Made by a program: the position numbers and the translations under genes
Part shown: positions 5,426 through 10,573 of the stretch, piece after piece
How positions within the stretch are numbered: the stretch's first letter is position 1
Layout: the number at the start of each line of letters is the position of its first letter
NCBI GenBank assembly: GCA_041686915.1
Contig: JAWLDB010000090.1
Location: 1 to 10,573 of the forward strand
Length of the DNA: 10,573 nucleotides
Reading direction: 5' to 3'
Source of the DNA: JAWLDB01 sp041686915
GTDB lineage: Bacteria > Bacillota > UBA994 > UBA5500
Notes under the pieces: generated by a model
Databases searched by the model: none
What the model was told of the DNA's origin: nothing
The model's input: only the letters and a program-made list of their open reading frames with translations

Positions 5426-7393
5426 CTAAAGCTTAAAGCGGCTAATACTCTCCTGCAATTGCTCCGCCTGTTTCGCCATCGCTTGAGCCAAAGCAGCCAA
5501 CTGCTGCATGGTTGCTGTCTGTTCTTCAGTGGAAGCAGAGACTTCCTCGGTTCCAGCGGCTGCCTGTTGCACAATGGCTGCTATGTTGGCGATGCGATCA
5601 CCAACCACCTCGGCCTGCTGATTCAACTCCTTGGCTGTGGCCATCGTCTGCTGGGCCACCTTCTCCACTCCAGAAACGGACACAGCAATTTGCCGGAATG
5701 ACACGGAACTCTCATCCACTGCCTGTCGCTGTGCGACCACTGCCTGACCGGCTTCCTCCATCTCCTCTACTGCTTTAGCGACACCAGCACGCATATCGGC
5801 GATTAGTTCAGATATCTGTCTGGCAGATACCGCCGATTGCTCGGCCAGATTGCGCACCTGCTCCGCGACCACTGCAAATCCACGACCGGCTTCACCCGCC
5901 CTGGCGGATTCAATTGCGGCATTCAGAGCTAGCAGGTTGGTCTGACTAGCAATCTGAGTGATAGACTCCACGATGGTTCCAATGTGCCCAGACTTGTCGG
6001 CCAACTGATGGATTGCGTCAGCTACCCCCTGTGTCATGGAAGCATTGACTTCCATCTTCTCCTGCTGCCGATTGACAGACTCAAGGCCAGTATGTACTGA
6101 AGTCATGGTCTCTTCGATCAATTGGGTTAACTGTTCCATAGTGGTAGTCAATCTACCCAAACCGGTAACCATACCTTCCACCATCGTATTGCCATCGGAA
6201 GCAGCCTCGCTCTGATCGGCCGCTCCTCGTGCCAGCTCCTCCATCGTGCGGGCAATTTGATCTGATACCTGCCCCGCTTCCTGCGATGACGCCGCCATCT
6301 CCCTTGCTGAAATGGCCACGGTGCCAGACAGCGAGCTGACCTGCGTAATCACCTGCCTCACTGACTCTGCCATTTTACGGAAGTGTTGACCCAGTTGTCC
6401 TATCTCGCCTACGCCGTTGACGTCGGACGTCTGCCGCAAATCGCCTGCAGCCATGGAACTGCTGTGCTGGGCCATCTCGACCAGCGGTTTCACCAACCGG
6501 TCAGTGAAGAAATAGATCAAGAGCATGATCAGCAGCAAAGAGGCTCCGCCCACTAGAGAGATCATCATAGCCAGACGGACGACTGGAGCCATCACATCTG
6601 ACTCGTCGATTACGGCCAATACAGAGCAGCCTAACTCGGAAATGGGGCCGTACGCGCCCCTCTTCTTCGCACCGTCAAAGGAATAGCTCTGCACGTCGGT
6701 CTCCCCCGCAACCATCTTCCTGGCAACGGCTGCCATCGTCGGTTCATCGTCTTCCAAGAGATTTGCCTCCAGCACCATCTCCACAGTCGGGTGTGCTACC
6801 ACGAGACCGGTGCTGTCAATCATAAGGGCATACCCCTCGCCGTTGAAATCAACTTGGTTGACTAAATCTGTGAGACTAGTTAGGGTGATAGTTCCAGCCA
6901 TCAAACCGACTACCCGCTTGGATGAATCGCGTACCGGGGTAGCGATGACGATAATGGCCTGATTGGTCGATTTGGAAATTACCGGCTGCGAGATTACCGT
7001 CTCACCGGACATCACGGGCTGAAAATAATCCCGATCACCGATATTGCCCGTGGCGTGCAGCGTGGTATTAAAGGCTCCGGTAGTGTCTGCCAGAAAGAGG
7101 ATTTCAAAGTCTGAGAACTGCTCAGCGTTTTGATCTAGGAATGGATACAGCCGCTTCCAATCCATGGTCTGAGTCGCCGGCATCGCTGCCAGCAGTTCCA
7201 CCTGGGCCACCAACTTGTCCAACTGCGCGGAGATGGTTTCCTGCAGGCCGGTAATCACCTGCCTGCTTGATGCATCAATCTCGCTCACGAGAGCTTCACT
7301 CGCCAATCCGTAGCTGACCGATGCCAACACTATCACCATTATGCTGACCACAACAATGATTGGAATCAGTAAATGCCACTTAATACTCTTCAC
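5426..7393 (-). CDS. Methyl-accepting chemotaxis protein with Cache-type sensor domain
   Basis: This is a transmembrane chemoreceptor that would signal to CheA/CheW at the inner face of the membrane. Numbered from the GTG start (655 residues): a short N-terminus, membrane helix 1 (about 6-28), an extracytoplasmic double-Cache-like sensor (about 33-270, with GDRDYFQPVMSGE near 119-131 and IDSTGLVVAHP near 192), membrane helix 2 (about 272-296), HAMP (about 297-350) and a coiled-coil signalling domain. The hairpin tip is unmistakable: QTNLLALNAAIESARAG..GRGFAVVAEQVRNLAE (about 484-518). The tail ends SISRFKL, with no CheR-docking pentapeptide. The upstream ATG at 7400-7402 directly abuts AGGAGG and is unlikely to be used; GTG 7391-7393 has ideal 9-base spacing and gives MKSIKWHLLIPII. 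The ligand is unknown. It is monocistronic by its terminator, with no che gene nearby and no clear promoter seen. Confidence 0.95.
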   Translation of the reverse strand: MKSIKWHLLIPIIVVVSIMVIVLASVSYGLASEALVSEIDASSRQVITGLQETISAQLDKLVAQVELLAAMPATQTMDWKRLYPFLDQNAEQFSDFEILFLADTTGAFNTTLHATGNIGDRDYFQPVMSGETVISQPVISKSTNQAIIVIATPVRDSSKRVVGLMAGTITLTSLTDLVNQVDFNGEGYALMIDSTGLVVAHPTVEMVLEANLLEDDEPTMAAVARKMVAGETDVQSYSFDGAKKRGAYGPISELGCSVLAVIDESDVMAPVVRLAMMISLVGGASLLLIMLLIYFFTDRLVKPLVEMAQHSSSMAAGDLRQTSDVNGVGEIGQLGQHFRKMAESVRQVITQVSSLSGTVAISAREMAASSQEAGQVSDQIARTMEELARGAADQSEAASDGNTMVEGMVTGLGRLTTTMEQLTQLIEETMTSVHTGLESVNRQQEKMEVNASMTQGVADAIHQLADKSGHIGTIVESITQIASQTNLLALNAAIESARAGEAGRGFAVVAEQVRNLAEQSAVSARQISELIADMRAGVAKAVEEMEEAGQAVVAQRQAVDESSVSFRQIAVSVSGVEKVAQQTMATAKELNQQAEVVGDRIANIAAIVQQAAAGTEEVSASTEEQTATMQQLAALAQAMAKQAEQLQESISRFKL

Positions 7394-7408
7394 AGAAGCC
7401 ATCCTCCT
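7391..7408 (-). promoter_or_regulatory. Ribosome binding site that sets the MCP start at GTG
   Basis: AGGAGG (7403-7408) touches the first in-frame ATG (7400-7402), leaving no spacer, but lies 9 bases from the GTG at 7391-7393. The GTG start also places the first membrane helix right after a short KSIKW basic N-terminus, as is normal for MCPs. Confidence 0.8.
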
Positions 7409-7550
7409 TCAGTCTGCAATACTGCCTGTATCAGCACATTTCGACAATATTCGCCAAAATCCTGCCGGATAATGCCAACAATTGCTTCAAGTGTTTAATT
7501 GACGCAACTATCGCTGGACACGAAGAAGGAAGGAAAAGCGGTATCCTGTG

Positions 7551-7593
7551 AAAAAATAAAAATGCCACCGGAGCTTTAAAAGCCCGATGGCAT
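7551..7593 (-). terminator. Intrinsic terminator of the seven-tRNA operon
   Basis: In the minus direction ATGCCATCGG pairs with CCGGTGGCAT (7562-7593, one G-U pair), with further GCTTT/AAAGC pairing towards the loop. A T-rich run TTTTTATTTTTT follows (to about 7551). It begins 13 bases past the CCA end of tRNA-Val(GAC). Confidence 0.93.
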
Positions 7594-7605
7594 CGATGTT
7601 CCATA

Positions 7606-7682
7606 TGGTGGGAGCAACAGGGATCGAACCTGTGACCTCTACCGTGTCAAGGTAGCGCTCATCCCAACTGAGCTATGCCCCC
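7606..7682 (-). tRNA. tRNA-Val (anticodon GAC)
   Basis: A 77-base cloverleaf with encoded CCA (7606-7608). Acceptor GGGGGCA pairs with TGCTCCC (one G-U), the anticodon arm is CTACC-TTGACAC-GGTAG, and the T-loop is GTTCGATCC. Anticodon GAC reads GUC/GUU. It is last in the operon and shares most of its D- and T-arm sequence with the first gene, tRNA-Val(UAC), but has one extra base in the D-loop. Confidence 0.97.
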
Positions 7683-7697
7683 GTATGTTTAAATAGG

Positions 7698-7786
7698 TGG
7701 TGCCGAGGACCGGAATCGAACCGGTACGAACCTCACGGTTCGCGGGATTTTAAGTCCCGTGCGTCTGCCAGTTCCGCCACCCCGGC
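7698..7786 (-). tRNA. tRNA-Leu (anticodon UAA)
   Basis: An 89-base class II tRNA with a long variable arm (CGAACCGTGAGGTTCG) and encoded CCA (7698-7700). Acceptor GCCGGGG pairs with CCTCGGC. The anticodon arm CGGGA-CTTAAAA-TCCCG gives anticodon UAA, reading UUA/UUG. Confidence 0.98.
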
Positions 7787-7795
7787 GAAATATTG

Positions 7796-7870
<75 letters not shown>

Positions 7871-7906
7871 ACGCATGGTCGGAACCAAAGTGACCAAAAT
7901 ATAAAA

Positions 7907-7981
7907 TGGAGCGGAAGACGAGATTCGAACTCGCGACCCTCGCCTTGGCAAGGCGATGCTCTACCGCTGAGCTACTTCCGC
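7907..7981 (-). tRNA. tRNA-Gly (anticodon GCC)
   Basis: A 75-base tRNA with acceptor GCGGAAG/CTTCCGC and anticodon arm TCGCC-TTGCCAA-GGCGA, giving anticodon GCC for GGC/GGU. The discriminator is U and CCA is encoded (7907-7909). A 36-base spacer separates it from tRNA-Cys. Confidence 0.97.
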
Positions 7982-7994
7982 TTATAATCTCAAA

Positions 7995-8070
<76 letters not shown>

Positions 8071-8075
8071 ATGAA

Positions 8076-8151
8076 TGGCGGTGCCGAAGGGAATCGAACC
8101 CTCGATCTCCGGCGTGACAGGCCGGCATGTTAACCGCTACACCACGGCACC
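8076..8151 (-). tRNA. tRNA-Asp (anticodon GUC)
   Basis: A 76-base tRNA with acceptor GGTGCCG/CGGCACC, anticodon arm CCGGC-CTGTCAC-GCCGG (GUC), discriminator G73 as expected for Asp, and encoded CCA (8076-8078). Only 5 bases separate it from tRNA-Phe. Confidence 0.97.
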
Positions 8152-8157
8152 AGGTTA

Positions 8158-8233
8158 TGGTGGGCACAACAGGGCTCGAACCTGTGACCCCCTGCTTGTA
8201 AGGCAGGTGCTCTCCCAACTGAGCTATGCGCCC
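8158..8233 (-). tRNA. tRNA-Val (anticodon UAC)
   Basis: A 76-base tRNA with acceptor GGGCGCA/TGTGCCC, anticodon arm CCTGC-CTTACAA-GCAGG (UAC, reading GUA/GUG and possibly more by wobble), discriminator A and encoded CCA (8158-8160). It is first in the operon, about 7 bases after the predicted transcription start. Confidence 0.97.
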
Positions 8234-8246
8234 GTGACAGTTACTT

Positions 8247-8275
8247 ATTATACATGACTCACATCAACTCGTCAA
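8247..8275 (-). promoter_or_regulatory. Main promoter of the tRNA operon
   Basis: On the minus strand, TTGACG (8270-8275), a 17-base spacer and a perfect TATAAT (8247-8252) form a near-consensus sigma-A promoter. The predicted start near 8240 is only a few bases ahead of tRNA-Val(UAC), as is usual for stable RNA operons. Confidence 0.92.
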
Positions 8276-8342
8276 GCGTTTGTTTTGTTAGCCATGTTCG
8301 CTACCCTTGCGACTGTCTCGCAGAGGAGCGGCGACGAATATT

Positions 8343-8371
8343 AGTATAGCACGCAGGCACAAGCTCGTAAA
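8343..8371 (-). promoter_or_regulatory. Possible second, upstream promoter of the tRNA operon
   Basis: On the minus strand, TTTACG (8366-8371), a 17-base spacer and TATACT (8343-8348) form a fair sigma-A promoter about 96 bases upstream of the main one. Tandem promoters are common for stable RNA operons. It is weaker than the main site and could be chance. Confidence 0.5.
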
Positions 8372-8440
8372 GATGAAATTACTTACATTGCTGACCTTGG
8401 CTTCCAGTCATTGATTTGGGCTTAGTGTTTGCCTGGAAAT

Positions 8441-8469
8441 CAAAAACTCCCTGCTTCAAGCAAGGAGTT
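8441..8469 (-). terminator. Intrinsic terminator after tRNA-Arg
   Basis: In the minus direction AACTCCTTGC, a TTGAA loop and GCAGGGAGTT (8445-8469; one G-U pair) form a stem followed by TTTTTG. It lies 17 bases past the tRNA-Arg CCA end, and would also end any murD read-through transcript before the seven-tRNA operon. Confidence 0.88.
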
Positions 8470-8485
8470 AATTGGTTATGTTAGA

Positions 8486-8560
8486 TGGTACGCCCGAGAG
8501 GAATCGAACCTCCGCACCCAGATCCGGAGTCTGGTGCTCTATCCACTGAGCTACGGGCGC
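8486..8560 (-). tRNA. tRNA-Arg (anticodon CCG)
   Basis: A 75-base tRNA with acceptor GCGCCCG/CGGGCGT (first pair G-U), anticodon arm CCAGA-CTCCGGA-TCTGG (CCG, reading CGG), discriminator A and encoded CCA (8486-8488). It stands apart from the seven-tRNA operon, with its own promoter and terminator. Confidence 0.97.
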
Positions 8561-8575
8561 ATGCGTTACTAAATG

Positions 8576-8604
8576 ATTATAAAGCAAAATCTAACTTAGC
8601 GCAA
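8576..8604 (-). promoter_or_regulatory. Promoter of tRNA-Arg, overlapping the murD stop
   Basis: On the minus strand, TTGCGC (8599-8604), a 17-base spacer and a perfect TATAAT (8576-8581) precede tRNA-Arg by about 15 bases. The -35 box lies inside the last two sense codons of murD. The -10 is consensus; the -35 matches only partly. Confidence 0.7.
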
Positions 8605-9996
8605 CTGCTCCACTAACTGTTTGAAAACTCTGCCCCGCTCTTCAAAGTCTCGGAACATATCAAAACTGGCACACGCAGGGGCAAGCACTACAGCGCTACC
8701 CGGCTTTGCTTGAGTTTGTGCCCAGGACACGGCTGCGTCCAAGGTAGCAAACTTCTGCATCGCAAGATCGGCAGGGCGTGTGGCTAACACATCCTGTATT
8801 GATTGCTCAATTTTTGTGGCAGTTTGACCGATTAGCGCAATCGCATCAACCCGACCGACTACGGCTTGGGCCAAAGGCTCGAAGGGAATATGCTTGTCAT
8901 ACCCGCCAACAATCAGTACCGTCGGCACCTGCAATGCGTTTAAACCGGCGATTGTGCGCGTAGGTGAACTGGCGATGGAGTTATTATAGTACTTAACCCC
9001 GTGCAGTTCACGTACGAACTCAAGCCGATGCTCAAGCGTTTTAAAGGTAGTGGCCACCTGACGAATCGCCTGCAGACTAACCCGCTTTGCTGAAGCTGCG
9101 ATAGCAGCAGCCATTACATTCTCAACGTTATGCGATCCGGGCAGGCTTATCTCTTCAGCCTGGCAGAGCACTTCCTCCCGCCCATGCACCTTCAGTATGA
9201 TTTCTGACCCTCGCAACCAGGCGCCCTGTGGCACTGCTTCCTGTCTGCTGAAAAAGAAGACTCTAGAGTCAGCCTGCTCAGCAAACATCCTGGTTACTTC
9301 GTTATCCCAGTTGAGGACCAAGATATCGTTGCTAGCCTGGTGCTGAAAAATCTGCATCTTGGCTTCGATGTACTCGTCCATTGTCCCGTGGTAGTCCAGA
9401 TGATTAGGAGTGATATTCGTGACAATAGCAGTCGATGGGCTCTGCTCCATCCCCATCAACTGAAAACTGGACAGCTCAAGCACGATGTCGGCGTCAGGTC
9501 CGATGTCTAATACCTCTTCAATCAACGAGTGGCCAATGTTGCCCCCCAAACTGACTGATCGCCCATCAGCCTTAAGCATCTCGTAGACCAAGGTAGTTGT
9601 AGTGCTTTTGCCATCGCTACCGGTAACGCCTGTAATTGCTGCTTCTGCCAAGGCGAAGACTAGTTCAATCTCGCTGGTTAGCTTGGCACCTGCCGCGACT
9701 GCGTCACTGATTTCAGGCAGGTCAGGCCGCATACCAGGAGTTCTGAACAGAAAGTCACAACCTTTTAGCTCGCTTAAATAATCAGGGCCCAACACGTACT
9801 CCACAGGTACATCCGCCAGGGCAGCAAACACATCCTGAAGTTTTTCTTTGGGTTTGAGGTCACAAGCAACGACTATACATCCTTGCTGATGCAAAAAGCG
9901 GATTAATGGAACGCCACTGCGCAGCCCTATACCGAGCACGGCTGCGCGCTTGCCACTTAGTTCATTGAGCACAACTTGCTGTTTGGCAGTAGGCAC
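8596..9996 (-). CDS. murD: UDP-N-acetylmuramoyl-L-alanine--D-glutamate ligase
   Basis: MurD adds D-glutamate to UDP-MurNAc-L-Ala with ATP in cytoplasmic peptidoglycan precursor synthesis. Numbered from the GTG start (466 residues): an N-terminal substrate-binding fold (AAVLGIGLRSG, about 18), the ATP P-loop GVTGSDGKS (123-131), SSFQL (176-180), NHLDYHGTMDEYIEAK with His199 and Lys213 (the carbamylated lysine position), GSHNVEN (287-293), NNSIASSPTRT (338-348) and the MurD-type ending LAPACASFDMFRDFEERG (about 438-455). ATGs lie upstream at 10015-10017 and 10012-10014 but have no ribosome binding site. AAGGGGG (10004-10010) lies 7 bases before GTG 9994-9996, which I prefer. The gene sits alone, outside any dcw cell-wall cluster in this window, so it could be the main MurD or a second copy. 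No terminator precedes tRNA-Arg. Confidence 0.95.
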   Translation of the reverse strand: MPTAKQQVVLNELSGKRAAVLGIGLRSGVPLIRFLHQQGCIVVACDLKPKEKLQDVFAALADVPVEYVLGPDYLSELKGCDFLFRTPGMRPDLPEISDAVAAGAKLTSEIELVFALAEAAITGVTGSDGKSTTTTLVYEMLKADGRSVSLGGNIGHSLIEEVLDIGPDADIVLELSSFQLMGMEQSPSTAIVTNITPNHLDYHGTMDEYIEAKMQIFQHQASNDILVLNWDNEVTRMFAEQADSRVFFFSRQEAVPQGAWLRGSEIILKVHGREEVLCQAEEISLPGSHNVENVMAAAIAASAKRVSLQAIRQVATTFKTLEHRLEFVRELHGVKYYNNSIASSPTRTIAGLNALQVPTVLIVGGYDKHIPFEPLAQAVVGRVDAIALIGQTATKIEQSIQDVLATRPADLAMQKFATLDAAVSWAQTQAKPGSAVVLAPACASFDMFRDFEERGRVFKQLVEQLR

Positions 9997-10010
9997 AATA
10001 AAACCCCCTT
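9994..10010 (-). promoter_or_regulatory. Ribosome binding site that sets the murD start at GTG
   Basis: AAGGGGG (10004-10010) is 7 bases from GTG 9994-9996. The two upstream in-frame ATGs (10012-10017) lie before this site and have nothing comparable upstream. Confidence 0.75.
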
Positions 10011-10078
10011 CCATCATCTAATCTAGCCAGCTTCACAGTTCGGAAAACCTCTGGTGCAAGCTAGCTTTTCTATTCGCA

Positions 10079-10103
10079 GAAAGACCCCCGGCTTTCGGGG
10101 GCC
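10079..10103 (-). terminator. Intrinsic terminator after the small cysteine-rich gene
   Basis: In the minus direction GGCCCCCG, an AAAGC loop and CGGGGGTC (10083-10103) form an 8-bp GC-rich stem followed by a short T-rich tail (TTTCT). It begins 7 bases past the stop codon of the small gene. Confidence 0.85.
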
Positions 10104-10110
10104 CTCCAAT

Positions 10111-10263
10111 CTACTTGCCCAGGTGCCTTACGCAGGCGGGAAGAGAACCACGGTCGCGGTGCGATTTAATACAACTGCAGCATACGCCGTGATTCTCGCA
10201 AGTGGTTTTTGCGCAGTTACAGCCTTGCTTGTTGGCCTCTTTGTTGTCACATATCTTTTGCAT
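10111..10263 (-). CDS. Small cysteine-rich protein, DUF6485-like (50 residues)
   Basis: Function is unknown. The frame runs from ATG (10261-10263) to TAG (10111-10113), with AGGGG 7 bases before the ATG and a terminator just after the stop, so it is a complete one-gene unit. The product is soluble, with eight Cys in 50 residues (5, 15, 17, 22, 28, 29, 31, 44) and His at 25, 35 and 47. The pattern CxC-x4-C-x5-CCxC-x3-H followed by LPAC matches what I recall of DUF6485 proteins (CNC..C...G.CC.CI.YHR..GE.PACFF), common in anaerobic bacteria. The Cys/His layout suggests metal binding, probably zinc or iron, which is inference. It differs from the usual family ending: VRHLGK follows PAC instead of FF. 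It lies between the PspC gene and murD, each side closed by a terminator. Confidence 0.85.
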   Translation of the reverse strand: MQKICDNKEANKQGCNCAKTTCENHGVCCSCIKSHRDRGSLPACVRHLGK

Positions 10264-10343
10264 TTTATCACCCCTCATTCCTACTTCCTCACTTCGCTTT
10301 CATGAGACAGCAATCCTGCTAGTGACGGTGAGAGGTGTACAGC

Positions 10344-10368
10344 AAAAACCAGCCGGTTACCCGGCTGG
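10344..10368 (-). terminator. Intrinsic terminator after the PspC gene
   Basis: In the minus direction CCAGCCGG, a GTAA loop and CCGGCTGG (10349-10368) form a perfect 8-bp stem followed by TTTTT (10344-10348). It begins 6 bases past the PspC stop codon. Confidence 0.93.
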
Positions 10369-10374
10369 CATCTG

Positions 10375-10572
10375 TCAGGAGCTCGGATTAGGGCTCCGGG
10401 GCATGATCAGAGCAGCAATCACATAGGCAAGTAGACCCCCGCCATAGGCAAGTGCTGCCACCACCCAGAGCAGCCGTACAATAGTGGAATCTATGTTTAG
10501 ATATTCAGCTACTCCGCCGCAGACGCCGCACAGCTTTTTATCAGTATCGGAAAGATACAGCCGTTTTTGCAC
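10375..10572 (-). CDS. PspC-domain small membrane protein (possibly cut at window edge)
   Basis: The 65-residue product is a stand-alone PspC domain. It has a short basic N-terminus (QKRLYLSDTDKKL), the family signature GVCGGVAEYLNID..IVRLLWV, and one hydrophobic membrane segment (about 33-57) with a GGG turn. In enterobacteria PspC is part of the phage-shock envelope-stress response; in Firmicutes these mini-PspC proteins are membrane proteins of uncertain role. The first codon visible is GTG at 10570-10572, at the very edge. The family usually starts one to a few residues before KRLYRS, so this may be the true start, but the ribosome binding site is outside the window. A strong terminator follows directly. 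Confidence 0.9.
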   Translation of the reverse strand: MQKRLYLSDTDKKLCGVCGGVAEYLNIDSTIVRLLWVVAALAYGGGLLAYVIAALIMPRSPNPSS

Positions 10573-10573
10573 C

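Noticed and set aside
8274..8297. Tiny frame M-A-N-K-T-N-A-stop on the minus strand upstream of the tRNA operon
   Set aside because: Seven codons, only a weak ribosome binding site, and it overlaps the -35 region of the main promoter; nothing supports translation.

Overview
The window looks like a chromosomal segment of a spore-forming member of the Firmicutes, probably a Clostridia-type lineage. The evidence is a T-box in front of thrS, a ribosomal protein L20-type leader in front of infC, a YtxC-like sporulation protein directly upstream of thrS, strong AGGAGG ribosome binding sites with frequent GTG starts, and tRNA genes with encoded CCA ends. I cannot name a genus. Every supported gene lies on the minus strand, so the window reads right to left; the long plus-strand open frames are antisense shadows.

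Right end to middle (10573 to about 7550): a small PspC-domain membrane protein at the edge (10375-10572) ends at its own terminator. It is followed by a 50-residue cysteine-rich protein of DUF6485 type (10111-10263), too short for most gene callers, with its own terminator. Then comes murD (8596-9996), whose ribosome binding site points to a GTG start. A tRNA-Arg(CCG) with its own promoter and terminator follows. Next is a seven-gene tRNA operon, in transcription order Val(UAC), Asp(GUC), Phe(GAA), Gly(GCC), Cys(GCA), Leu(UAA), Val(GAC), driven by a near-consensus promoter and closed by a terminator at 7551-7593.

Middle (7400 to 2824): a membrane chemoreceptor with a Cache-type sensor, HAMP and signalling domain (GTG start at 7393), closed by a strong terminator. 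Next come a family III CoA-transferase of unknown substrate and a YtxC-family sporulation protein, which may share a transcript.

Left end (2820 to 1): a translation-factor block with three stacked controls. A promoter and Thr-type T-box riboswitch precede thrS. After thrS lie a separate promoter and an L20-type leader with a terminator. infC then begins at a rare ATT codon; only its first 101 codons are in the window, and rpmI-rplT are expected beyond the edge.

I see no mobile element, CRISPR array, phage gene or clearly new multi-gene system. The most useful points are the layered control of thrS-infC, the missed cysteine-rich small gene, three start-codon corrections (MCP, murD, CoA-transferase), and an orphan hairpin upstream of the CoA-transferase.
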